From the NCBI GenBank assembly GCA_029319145.1, contig CP119753.1, positions 1,860,001 through 1,924,000 of the forward strand: 64,000 nucleotides of DNA, in the 5' to 3' direction. The DNA is from Microbacter sp. GSS18. Its GTDB lineage: Bacteria; Actinomycetota; Actinomycetes; Actinomycetales; Microbacteriaceae. Shown here piece by piece: positions 12,490-20,636 of this stretch; within the stretch, counting starts at the first letter, position 1, and the number at the start of each line of letters is the position of its first letter. The notes below the pieces were generated by a model. The model did not search any database, had not been told where the DNA came from, and saw only the letters and a list, made by a program, of their open reading frames with translations. The position numbers and the translations under genes are program-made.

Positions 12490-12936
12490 ATGGCTTGGCG
12501 ACACACCCGGGACTCCCACCGCGCGGGTTCCGCCGCCCGGCCTCAGCGCCACGGACGACACGGGCGCGAGGGCAGGAGCGCCGTGGTGCGCCCGCCGCTG
12601 CCGCCGCTGGAGACGCGGATCGACCGGTTCGACCTGTCGGTGGGGACGTCGGCGGAGTTCCTGCGCTCCGCATGGCCCGAGCTGCGCGACGTCAGCTTCG
12701 AGATCGCCGACATGCCGCCGGCGACCGACGACACCGGCATCCCTCGATGGACGGTGCTCGCCGATGCGCGCCGCATCATCCTCTACCGCGTGCCGATCGA
12801 GCGGCTGAGCCATCTGCATCGCAACGACGACCTGCACCGCCGGATGATGGTCGAGAGCTGCGTCTTCCGCGCGGCGGCCGAGTACCTCGACCGCGATCCG
12901 TGGGACCTCGGCCCGGATCGCTTCCGGTTCCTGTGA
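12490..12936 (+). CDS. Zincin-like metallopeptidase family protein lacking HEXXH
   Basis: A 148-residue protein. After a basic, probably disordered 35-residue start, residues 38-148 follow the actinobacterial branch of the zincin-1 family (PF06262 type): a PLETRIDRFDLSV opening, an EIADMPPATDD stretch, an IILYRVPIERL strand-helix and a closing EYLDRDPWDLGPDRFRF. The position where active members carry HEXXH reads MMVESCVFRAAAEYL, so the zinc-binding motif is absent. It is therefore unlikely to be a peptidase of the usual type. Neighbours (DUF3499, ahcY, DUF5719, whiB) match the mycobacterial Rv3259 region. Identification rests on memory of the family and on synteny. Confidence 0.7.
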   Translation: MAWRHTRDSHRAGSAARPQRHGRHGREGRSAVVRPPLPPLETRIDRFDLSVGTSAEFLRSAWPELRDVSFEIADMPPATDDTGIPRWTVLADARRIILYRVPIERLSHLHRNDDLHRRMMVESCVFRAAAEYLDRDPWDLGPDRFRFL

Positions 12937-12945
12937 GCGGCCGGC

Positions 12946-14361
12946 TCACGGATACACGATGATGGCGGGTGCCGCGGCGTCCGCCGGCCAGACCGGATAG
13001 CCCGCGAGCGCGCCGTCGCCGGACATCGAGATCCCGGCGCGCACCGCCGCGGACCCCGGGTCCACTTCGTAGACCGTCCGGGACCTCAGCGACATCGACG
13101 CCGTCCCCCCGGCGGGTACCGACAGCGTCGTCTCGCCGGAGCGGGTCACGGCGTTCACGGTCACCTCCACGGCCTCGTCGCCGGGATTGGCCACGACCAG
13201 CGTCGCGGCCGGCCCGACCGGAACGGCGACGAGGCTCGCGGCGTCGACGAGAGGCGACGAGGCGTGCCACGCGAAATCATCGCCGGCGTCGGACCCGGTC
13301 GTCTGCCACAGGCCGGCGACGACGGGCACGTCCGCCTGGACGTCGACCGTGTACAGGCCCGCATCCAGCTCATCGAGCCCCACCTCGGTGGGCACGCCGG
13401 CCACGAGCGGGACGTCGGTGAGGGTCCGGATCGGTGCCCGCACGCCCAGCGCCATGACGGTGATCGTGGCGGTCCCGTCGGCGGAGGGCGACAGCAGGCG
13501 CGCGAGCGTCGGGATGTCCGCACGGGCGTCGACGGCCGACTCGGGCACGCGCACGCCGACGATCGTCTGCTCGGTGGCGGGCTCGGCGATGGGGCCCACC
13601 TGGTCCGCGCCGACGGGATCGAGCACGCGCGTGAGGCTCGACTGCAGGGATGCCTGCACGGGAGCCCCCGACGAGGTCACCCGCACGACCGGGCTCTCCT
13701 CGCCCAGGGCGAGCCCCGCGAGGGGCACGACGCGCTGCGTGCCCGGGGCGACGACGATGCGCTCGCCGCCGGCGGGGATCGTCGCGCCGGCGGCTCCGTA
13801 GACGGTCAGCTGCACGATCGACGGGACGACGCCGGGATTGGCCAGCATGAGCAGGTCCGCCGCTCCGGTCGTCGCGGCGCCGCCGACCAGCCAGGATTCC
13901 AGCAGCGGCGGACGACAGGCCGATGCGGCGAAGCCGGCGATGTCCTCGTCGTCCACCGTCGAGGCCCCCGCCGCTGCGATGTCGGTCCGCTCACGGCCCT
14001 GCGGCGCGGCGAAAAGCGCGATCGGCCCTTCGCCGACGGTCACCGACACCGGCGCGAGGCGCGTCTCCTCGGGCTCCGGCGACCCCTCGGCGACCGCCCA
14101 CGTCACGGCCTGCCGCGTGGCGGCGCCGATCGCGCCGACGTCGGTCACGTCGCGCCCGATCGCCATGAGCCCACCGGTGCACGCGAGCACCGAGGCCTCG
14201 GGCGCGGGCACGGCCGACACGCTGAGCGGCTCGCGATCGTGAGTGGGCCAGGGCAGCGTGACCGCCGTGACCGCCGCCACGACGGCTCCCGCCGACACGA
14301 GCGTTCCGGCCAGCATGCGCGCACTGGTGGCGGCCCAGCGGAATCGTCGCGGTTCGCTCAT
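12946..14361 (-). CDS. DUF5719 family secreted/anchored protein
   Basis: A 471-residue protein. A basic N-terminus and one membrane segment (about residues 13-36) anchor a large extracytoplasmic part made of Ser/Thr/Val-rich beta repeats, for example LMLANPGVVPSIVQLTVYG and TLVVANPGDEAVEVTVNAV, which look like two related beta-sandwich modules. This fits DUF5719, found next to large membrane glycosyltransferases in actinobacteria. The first possible start at 14367 has its GGAGG only two bases away; ATG 14361 has it at eight bases and overlaps the glycosyltransferase stop as ATGA, so I use 14361. Expected to work at the cell surface with the upstream enzyme; function unknown. Confidence 0.8.
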   Translation of the reverse strand: MSEPRRFRWAATSARMLAGTLVSAGAVVAAVTAVTLPWPTHDREPLSVSAVPAPEASVLACTGGLMAIGRDVTDVGAIGAATRQAVTWAVAEGSPEPEETRLAPVSVTVGEGPIALFAAPQGRERTDIAAAGASTVDDEDIAGFAASACRPPLLESWLVGGAATTGAADLLMLANPGVVPSIVQLTVYGAAGATIPAGGERIVVAPGTQRVVPLAGLALGEESPVVRVTSSGAPVQASLQSSLTRVLDPVGADQVGPIAEPATEQTIVGVRVPESAVDARADIPTLARLLSPSADGTATITVMALGVRAPIRTLTDVPLVAGVPTEVGLDELDAGLYTVDVQADVPVVAGLWQTTGSDAGDDFAWHASSPLVDAASLVAVPVGPAATLVVANPGDEAVEVTVNAVTRSGETTLSVPAGGTASMSLRSRTVYEVDPGSAAVRAGISMSGDGALAGYPVWPADAAAPAIIVYP

Positions 14362-17213
14362 CGCCATTCCCTCCAGTGCGGCCCGACGATGCGGGGTGAC
14401 CGCCGTGACGCGCGGCGCGAGGCGGCGGTCGGAATCGCCAGCAGCGCCGCGATCGCCACCGTCGCCAGCTGGACCGCCGCGATGAGCTCGGCCAGCGGTT
14501 CGGTGCCCGGCGGCACGGGCGCGCGCGGCGCGACGTCCTCGGTGACGCGCCACAGCGCTCCCTTGTCGGTGTCGCCGACGGCGTCGAGCCCGTCGCGCTG
14601 ATCGAGGGCGTTGCGCGCGGTCAGCGTCGCGGAGCGCGCGGCGTCGGACTCGTTCGGCGCGGCCGCCGCCAGGAGCACGAACGAGATGCCCCGATCGGCG
14701 ACCTCGGCGACGACGTCCTGAGCTGCGGGCGTCATGAGGTCCGCCGCGAGCGCCGCGACCTGAGCGTCCTCGGGCGTCGGCTCGGTGCGCGCGGACACGA
14801 TGGTCGCCTGCGCGCCGATCGTCTCGCTGCCGCCCCAGATCACGCGCGCCGACACTCCGCCGTCGTTCTGCGGGGTGAGGACGATCGTGCCGAGGTCCGG
14901 ATCGCTGCGCCCCTCGGCCGCGACGTAGGCGGGCAGCGTGCTGACGGGTCCGTCGGTGAGCACCGACGTCCCGCGGCTCATCGCCGACAGCGACGGAGCC
15001 GCGAGCACCGCGACCGCGGCGACCACGACGACGCCGGCGCCGGCGCGCGCGAGCGCCAGACGCGGCGGGAATCCGGCGTCCAGCGAGACCAGCGCGGCCC
15101 CCAGGACCCCGAGCCACGCGAGGCTGAGCCCCGCGCCCGGCCACAGGGCGACGGTCTGCGACTGCGTGTACGAAACGCTGACGCCCACGCCGGCGAACGC
15201 CGTGGCGACGCCGGAGGCGGCGATCACGAGCAGCGTGATGCCCACCGCCCACCGCTGCGTGAGCGGCGCGAGGAGCGCCAGCAGCGCGAGCGGCGCCGAC
15301 AGCAGCGGCACCCACCACGTGGGGCCGTCGGGAAGCAGGGTCTGCCACCCCGCGACGTCGGGCGTGGGGATGCCGGCGACCAGCAGCGACCGGCCGACGG
15401 GGTCGGGGCCGACCTGGGGACCGGCCCACACCATCCCCGGATCGGCGAGCAGTCCCCACCCGTCGCCGGTCGCGACGGCGCGCCAGACCAGGGGGATGGC
15501 CAGCGCGATCGACGGCACCACGGTCCACAGCAGGCGCGTGACGCCGCGCCCCGAACGGAGGGCGACGGCCAGCACCACGGCACCACCCCACACCAGCAGG
15601 AGGGCGGGCGCGAGCGACGGCGAAGCGGCGACCACGGCGGCCAGCAGCAGCGAGGCGGCGCCCGCAGCCGACCATGATCGGTGCGCGACGGAGCCGGCGT
15701 ACAGCAGCCACGGCAGCAGCAGGTGCACGATGACCCCGGTGGGGCGGCCGTCGACCAGGGCCACGAGGAACGCGGGGGCCAGTGCCCACAGCGCACCGCC
15801 GACGATGCGCAGGAACGGGCGGTCGGTGACGCGCGTCGCCGCGACCCATCCGCCCAGCGCCGCCAGCGGCAGGGCGAGCACCCACAGCAGCGACAGCACG
15901 CGGGACGGATCCCACCACGTCAGCGATCCCAGGACGGCGACGACGGCGGCGAAGGGGTCGGCCGGGCCGAGGGTGTCGAGCCCGAGCGCACGGCGCCCCC
16001 ACGCCGCATCGACCCACAGCTGAGCGACCTGCTCGCGCAGCGGCGCCAGCGCGCCGCCGCCGGGGACCGGCCAGGCCAGCAGCGCGGGGAAGGCGATGAC
16101 CGAGACCACGAGCGCGGCGAGCACGAGCCACGCGCCCCCGCCGGCGAAGAACCGCAGATCCGGGCGCCGGTAGCCCCCGGCCGAGTCGTCGTCGTCCTCG
16201 TCCTCGACCCGCTCGCGCTCCTGGACGCGCGTGGCCCGCAGCGCCGCGATCTGGGGCCACGCCGCGCGGCGCGTCGCCGCGATGCGCCGACGCGCACGGA
16301 CAACCGCCGCCACGCGCACCCAGACGACGGCCGTCGCCGCCCACTCGGGGGCGATGAGGCCCGGCTGCTTGCGCACGAGATGCAGCACCGTGCGCAGCGC
16401 GGCCAGCGGCAGGAGCCCGAGCCACAGCAGCACGGCGAGCGCCGCGGGGACGTAGACGAGGTGCCGGTGCAGCCACGCCGCACGGCGCGCGTAGGCCGCA
16501 CGGCGCCGGCGCGCGGGGGTCAGCGGCGACGGCAGGCCCGCGACCCCGTCGTCCGATGTGGCGACCAGCGCCGCGGGGACGAGGACGACGCGCGCGCCGG
16601 CCAGTCGCGCGCGCACGCCCAGGTCGAGCCCTTCGTCGGCGCCGGCGAGCGCGGCGTCCAGTCCGCCCAGTCGCTCCCACGCGTCGGCGCGCACCAGGAG
16701 GCCTCGCACATCGGCGCCGAGGACGTCGTCGCGGCCGTCGTGCTGACCTTGATCGAACTCGCCGTCGGCCAGCCCCACCGTTCGGCCGAAGCGGCTCAAG
16801 GTCACGCCCAGCGACACGATCAGACTGCGGTCGTCCCACCGCACGAGCTTCGGCGCGACGAACGCGACCGATGGCGCGCGCTCCAGGGCAGCGACCAGAT
16901 GAGACAGGGCCTCCGGCTCGGGCGCGGTGTCCTGGGCGAGGAGCCACAGGGCATCCGCACCTTCGGCGCGCGCCGCGGCCTGCGCCGTCGCGGCCGCGAA
17001 GGACGTGGCGGCGGGAGCGGTGATCACGTCGTCCGCGCCGGACCCGGCGACGACCTCGCTCACGCCATCGTGCTCGCCGCACAGCACGATGGTCAGCGCG
17101 TCGGGGGCGCGGGTCTGCGTCCCCAGCGCCGCGAGCGTCCGCCGCAGGTGGAACGCGGCGGGCGTGCGGCCGTCGGGGCGCACGACGACAAGAGCATGGA
17201 CACGGGCGGGCAT
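14358..17213 (-). CDS. Large GT2 glycosyltransferase fused to multi-spanning membrane domain
   Basis: A 951-residue two-part protein. Residues 1-240 are a GT2 domain (RVHALVVVRPDG start, LAQDTAPEP in place of the usual DXD strand, GADEGLDLGVRARLAG as the acceptor-side motif). A hydrophobic part follows with roughly 12-14 membrane segments from about residue 255 onward, broken by a basic/acidic linker with an EDEDDDD run near residue 340 and an extracytoplasmic region near residues 735-890. The layout resembles actinobacterial wall-glycan transferases that glycosylate from lipid-linked donors. It is translationally coupled to DUF5719 by a four-base overlap. The exact sugar and acceptor cannot be told. 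Confidence 0.82.
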   Translation of the reverse strand: MPARVHALVVVRPDGRTPAAFHLRRTLAALGTQTRAPDALTIVLCGEHDGVSEVVAGSGADDVITAPAATSFAAATAQAAARAEGADALWLLAQDTAPEPEALSHLVAALERAPSVAFVAPKLVRWDDRSLIVSLGVTLSRFGRTVGLADGEFDQGQHDGRDDVLGADVRGLLVRADAWERLGGLDAALAGADEGLDLGVRARLAGARVVLVPAALVATSDDGVAGLPSPLTPARRRRAAYARRAAWLHRHLVYVPAALAVLLWLGLLPLAALRTVLHLVRKQPGLIAPEWAATAVVWVRVAAVVRARRRIAATRRAAWPQIAALRATRVQERERVEDEDDDDSAGGYRRPDLRFFAGGGAWLVLAALVVSVIAFPALLAWPVPGGGALAPLREQVAQLWVDAAWGRRALGLDTLGPADPFAAVVAVLGSLTWWDPSRVLSLLWVLALPLAALGGWVAATRVTDRPFLRIVGGALWALAPAFLVALVDGRPTGVIVHLLLPWLLYAGSVAHRSWSAAGAASLLLAAVVAASPSLAPALLLVWGGAVVLAVALRSGRGVTRLLWTVVPSIALAIPLVWRAVATGDGWGLLADPGMVWAGPQVGPDPVGRSLLVAGIPTPDVAGWQTLLPDGPTWWVPLLSAPLALLALLAPLTQRWAVGITLLVIAASGVATAFAGVGVSVSYTQSQTVALWPGAGLSLAWLGVLGAALVSLDAGFPPRLALARAGAGVVVVAAVAVLAAPSLSAMSRGTSVLTDGPVSTLPAYVAAEGRSDPDLGTIVLTPQNDGGVSARVIWGGSETIGAQATIVSARTEPTPEDAQVAALAADLMTPAAQDVVAEVADRGISFVLLAAAAPNESDAARSATLTARNALDQRDGLDAVGDTDKGALWRVTEDVAPRAPVPPGTEPLAELIAAVQLATVAIAALLAIPTAASRRASRRSPRIVGPHWREWR

Positions 17214-17267
17214 GACGAGGTCAGCCTAGGCGCGACACCGGGCAGCGCCGGTCGCACGCGCCGCCCA

Positions 17268-17281
17268 CGGCGGATCCGCCG
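17268..17281 (-). terminator. Possible hairpin downstream of whiB
   Basis: A perfect 14-base palindrome CGGCGGATCCGCCG lies 12 bases past the whiB stop. As RNA it gives a 5-base stem with a GATC loop and no T-run, so it is a weak terminator at best. Confidence 0.3.
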
Positions 17282-17293
17282 GGCACCCTGCGC

Positions 17294-17620
17294 TCAGCTG
17301 GCGTGGCGCTTGAGCTTGCGGCGCTCGCGCTCGCTGAGACCGCCCCAGATGCCGAACCGCTCGTCGTTCTCGAGCGCGTAGTCGAGGCATTCGCCGCGGA
17401 CGTCGCACGAGCCGCAGATGCGCTTGGCATCCCGCGTGGAACCGCCCTTCTCCGGGAAGAACGCCTCGGGGTCGGTCTGGGCGCACAGCGCATCGGTCTG
17501 CCACGCCAGGGCGTTCTCCTCGTCGCCCGGCGGCTGCCGGCGTACCCCCGGCACGCCCAGCTGGACGGGATCGACGAACCAGTTATCGGGAACGCCGGAA
17601 CGGTATTGTGCAGCCGCCAT
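17294..17620 (-). CDS. whiB2: WhiB-family iron-sulfur regulator, WhiB2/WhmD-like
   Basis: A 108-residue WhiB-like protein with the four cluster cysteines (Cys46, Cys69, Cys72, Cys78 in the C-X22-C-X2-C-X5-C order), the GIWGG turn at 90-94 and a basic KLKRH tail for DNA contact. WhiB2-type proteins bind a 4Fe-4S cluster and the primary sigma factor and control cell division or envelope genes. The subtype call rests on synteny with DUF3499 and the zincin-like gene as around mycobacterial whiB2. A GGGGGAGGA ribosome site precedes ATG 17618-17620, and a promoter-like pair lies about 55-80 bases upstream. Confidence 0.88.
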   Translation of the reverse strand: MAAAQYRSGVPDNWFVDPVQLGVPGVRRQPPGDEENALAWQTDALCAQTDPEAFFPEKGGSTRDAKRICGSCDVRGECLDYALENDERFGIWGGLSERERRKLKRHAS

Positions 17621-17671
17621 GTCGTCCTCCCCCTCGGATTTCCCCCCACCACGCCGGTCCGCGTGTACGGA

Positions 17672-17702
17672 TAATTACACCCGTGTCATTCCCATCGGTC
17701 AA
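17672..17702 (-). promoter_or_regulatory. Probable whiB promoter
   Basis: On the minus strand TTGACC (17697-17702) and TAATTA (17672-17677) are separated by 19 bases, in a patch much richer in A and T than its surroundings. The leader to the whiB ATG would be about 45 bases. The remainder of the 206-base gap up to 17826 holds only the -10 of the next plus-strand gene. Confidence 0.45.
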
Positions 17703-17811
17703 GTCGCGGATACTAAAGCCTCAAGGCCCCGTTTAACGTTCGCGACGCGCCGACGGCGTGTCGCAGGCGGATAACGGTCCGCGCAGCCCCGGCCGGGCGG
17801 ACCGCGCGCGG

Positions 17812-17817
17812 TACCCT
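17812..17817 (+). promoter_or_regulatory. -10 element for the first O-antigen-ligase-like gene
   Basis: TACCCT ends nine bases before ATG 17827, giving a leader of only two or three bases. No -35 consensus is visible. Confidence 0.35.
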
Positions 17818-17826
17818 TTCCTCACG

Positions 17827-19227
17827 ATGGCCCAGTACTCGAAGCACCCGGTGTCGCTTCCGCCGACGCCCCCGGCCCGCGAGAAGACGGGCCACCTGAT
17901 GCTGCGGGCCTGGGTCGTGTTCGTGCTGTTCAGCGCGTTCGCGGGCCCCGCGTGGGTGAACGCCTTCGGACCCTACGGCGCGGCGGTCGTCGCCATCGGC
18001 GGCGGCATCGTGTCGGTCGCGGTGTGGCTGCGCCTGCGGCCGCCGCTCGCGTGGCGACGCCTGCCCTGGTACGTCGTCACGTACGTGGCGTGGGCGACGC
18101 TGTCGCTGACGTGGTCGGCGTGGCCGGCGACGACGGCGCTGACCCTGCTCCTGCTGCTCATCACGACGCTCCAGGCGGTCTTCATCGGCAGCGCGCTCAC
18201 GTGGAGCGAAGTGGTGCGATCGATCGCCTCCGCGCTGATGTGGGTCCTGGCGCTGTCGATCCTGTTCGAGCTGTTCGTCTCGCTCGTCATCCACGGCCCC
18301 GTGCTCCCCGGGTTCGCCACCGCGACCGGGCCGGTCGATCCGATCGTGTACTGGTCGCGCGACAACCTCTTCGCCGGCGGCCGCATCCAGGGGATCATGG
18401 GCAACGCGAACCTGCTCGGGCCGGTCGCGCTGCTGGCGATCGTGGTGTTCGGCATCCGCTACGCCGCTGCGCCGCCGCGCCGCACCCTGCTGCTGGTCTG
18501 GATCGCGCTGGCGGGGTACCTCTTCTTCCGTGCGGCCTCGGCGACCGCCTTCGTCGCCGCCGTGGCCGTGGCGATCGTGCTGACCACGGTGCTGCTGATG
18601 CGCACCGTGCGGCGCCCGGGCGGACGCACGCGCTACTACATCGGCTACGCGCTGATCGGGCTCGGCGGCGGGACCGCGCTGTGGATCTGGCGGGACGACC
18701 TGTTCACGACGCTCGGACGCAGCGCCGACCTGACCGGACGCGAGGACATCTGGGCCGCCGTGCTCGAGCGGGCCGGCGAGCGGCCGGTGGCCGGATGGGG
18801 GTTCGCCTCACCCTGGATGCCGTGGGAGGCGTCGTTCGACGGCTGGATCATCGATCACGACCAGACCGTCATGCAGGCCCACAGCGTGTGGGCGGACGTG
18901 TATCTGCAGCTGGGCGTCGTCGGGCTGGTGCTGTTCGGCGCGCTGATGATCGCGTATGTCTGGCGCGCGTGGTTCTTCGCCGTCGACCGACCCCGCTGGG
19001 ATCTGCGGGCCGACCGACCCTACTCGCCACTCACGCTGCTGCCGACCCTGCTGGGAGCCATCCTGCTGGTGCAGGGCGTCGCCGAGTCGTCGCCCCTCAT
19101 CCTGTGGGGCTGGATGCTGCTGGTGCTGCTGGGAGCCAAGATCAAGCAGTCGCCGCTGATCGGGGTGGGCCCCGCCGAGCAGAGCGCGGCGATCGAGCGC
19201 GGCGAGCCGTCGAGATACCGCCCGTGA
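17827..19227 (+). CDS. O-antigen ligase/polymerase-like membrane protein (first of pair)
   Basis: A 466-residue polytopic membrane protein with about 10-12 hydrophobic segments and the Wzy_C/O-antigen ligase signature IQGIMGNANLLGPVALLA near residue 188, followed by the large extracytoplasmic loop (GREDIWAAVLERAGERPVAG to QAHSVWADVYLQLG) that carries the conserved Arg and His of this superfamily. Such proteins polymerise or transfer lipid-linked glycans on the outer face of the membrane. I start at ATG 17827 rather than the GTG at 17758, because a -10 box lies between them and the extra residues are not hydrophobic. It overlaps the next gene by GTGA. Confidence 0.82.
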   Translation: MAQYSKHPVSLPPTPPAREKTGHLMLRAWVVFVLFSAFAGPAWVNAFGPYGAAVVAIGGGIVSVAVWLRLRPPLAWRRLPWYVVTYVAWATLSLTWSAWPATTALTLLLLLITTLQAVFIGSALTWSEVVRSIASALMWVLALSILFELFVSLVIHGPVLPGFATATGPVDPIVYWSRDNLFAGGRIQGIMGNANLLGPVALLAIVVFGIRYAAAPPRRTLLLVWIALAGYLFFRAASATAFVAAVAVAIVLTTVLLMRTVRRPGGRTRYYIGYALIGLGGGTALWIWRDDLFTTLGRSADLTGREDIWAAVLERAGERPVAGWGFASPWMPWEASFDGWIIDHDQTVMQAHSVWADVYLQLGVVGLVLFGALMIAYVWRAWFFAVDRPRWDLRADRPYSPLTLLPTLLGAILLVQGVAESSPLILWGWMLLVLLGAKIKQSPLIGVGPAEQSAAIERGEPSRYRP

Positions 19228-20531
19228 GCGACACCGGTCGCACGCGCCCGTGGGCGGCGCAGGTGCTGGACTCGCCGTCGTTCGCCCGCGCGTACACCTA
19301 CACCGTGCTCGGAGCGGTGTTCGCCTCGTATCTGATCGAACGGCTGACCAGCCGCGTCACGTACGCCACGATCATCGCCGGCCTGTGCCTGCTCGGCATC
19401 GGCGTCCTGATCAGCCGGCGCCGCGAGGTGTCGCTGCTGCGCCTGGTGCCGACGTCGCTGGCGATCTTCATCGCCTGGACGTTCGCGAGCATCTTCTGGA
19501 GCACCGACTCGAGGCTCTCCGCGGCGAGCTGGATCTCGACCGTCGCGATCGCCCTGCTCGCCGTCGTCATCGGGCACGTGCGGGACACGCTGCAGACGGT
19601 GCGCGCGCTCAGCGACGTCCTGCGCGTGATGCTCGGGGTGTCGCTCGGCGTCGAGATCCTCTCGGGGATCCTGCTGGACACGCCGCTGCTGTTCCTCGGC
19701 GTGCGCGGCGACATCGCCGACCTCGGCCCGATCCAGGGCATCTTCGGCACCCGCAACATGCTCGGGTTCGTCGCCGTGCTGGCCATCATCACGTTCCTCA
19801 TCGAGTACCGCATGCAGTCGGTGCGCACCGGCGTCTCGCTGGCGTCGGTCGTGCTCGCCGGCAGCCTCGCCGTGCTCAGCGACTCCCCCACCGTCCTCGT
19901 GGTGGCGGTGGGAGTCGGCACGGCGCTGGGGGCGCTGTGGCTCGTGCGCCACACCCCCGAGCGGCGCCGCTCCGCCGTGCAGACGGCGCTCGGCGGCCTC
20001 GTGGTGATCTCGCTCCTGCTCGGATACCTCACCAGGCACGCCATCATCGCGTTCATCAACGCCGGACGCGACATCTCGATGCGGGTCGACCTGTGGAACG
20101 CCATGGTCGACCTCGTCCGCCTGCGGCCCATCCAGGGCTGGGGCTGGTACGGCCCGTGGGCCCCGCGGGAGCTCCCCTTCAATCTGCTCAACTACCGACT
20201 CGACGCCGACCACGCGACGGGGCTCAACGCGTGGTTCGACGTGCTGCTGCAGACCGGGTGGATCGGCCTGCTCATCTTCATCGCGTTCGCCGTCACCGCA
20301 CTGGTGCGCGCGTGGCTGGACGCCTCGGCCCGCAGGTCGGTGCTGTACGCATGGACGCCCCTCATGATGGTGGCACTCCTCGTCGACTCGGTCTTCGAGT
20401 CGTTCACCCTCGCCGGACTCGGCTGGCTCATGCTGGTGCTCCTGGCCGTGCGGGCGGGGCAGTCGCGCTCGTGGCGTCGGCGGATCGACTCCTCGCCGGT
20501 CGACCCCCCGGGGCTCGAGGCCGAGAACTGA
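19224..20531 (+). CDS. O-antigen ligase/polymerase-like membrane protein (second of pair)
   Basis: A 435-residue relative of the preceding protein, starting at GTG 19224 in a GTGA overlap. It carries about 10-12 membrane segments and the same signature, IQGIFGTRNMLGFVAVLA, then a loop with SMRVDLWNAMVDLVRLRPIQ and ATGLNAWFDVLLQTG, in the same order as in the first copy. The pair looks like an ancient tandem duplication that has since diverged. Likely substrates are lipid-linked wall glycans made by this region, one protein perhaps polymerising and the other ligating; this split is inference. Confidence 0.8.
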   Translation: MSDTGRTRPWAAQVLDSPSFARAYTYTVLGAVFASYLIERLTSRVTYATIIAGLCLLGIGVLISRRREVSLLRLVPTSLAIFIAWTFASIFWSTDSRLSAASWISTVAIALLAVVIGHVRDTLQTVRALSDVLRVMLGVSLGVEILSGILLDTPLLFLGVRGDIADLGPIQGIFGTRNMLGFVAVLAIITFLIEYRMQSVRTGVSLASVVLAGSLAVLSDSPTVLVVAVGVGTALGALWLVRHTPERRRSAVQTALGGLVVISLLLGYLTRHAIIAFINAGRDISMRVDLWNAMVDLVRLRPIQGWGWYGPWAPRELPFNLLNYRLDADHATGLNAWFDVLLQTGWIGLLIFIAFAVTALVRAWLDASARRSVLYAWTPLMMVALLVDSVFESFTLAGLGWLMLVLLAVRAGQSRSWRRRIDSSPVDPPGLEAEN

Positions 20532-20596
20532 CTCGGCGGCGCGACGGATCCGCCCGCTTCCTGTGGACACGTGCGTGAGGCGCTCGCGCGCCTGCC

Positions 20597-20602
20597 TACA
20601 AT
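20597..20602 (+). promoter_or_regulatory. -10 element for tandem polymerase gene
   Basis: TACAAT, close to the -10 consensus, lies 34 bases before ATG 20637, whose AAAGGAA ribosome site is at the correct distance. It indicates a promoter separate from the O-antigen-ligase pair upstream. Confidence 0.5.
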
Positions 20603-20636
20603 GGGGCGTCCCCGCACGTCAACAAAGGAACAGTGA

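Noticed and set aside
12946..17082. A single giant minus-strand protein joining DUF5719 to the sequence upstream
   Set aside because: The upstream part is the out-of-frame shadow of the 951-residue glycosyltransferase; the real DUF5719 start is the ATGA at 14361.
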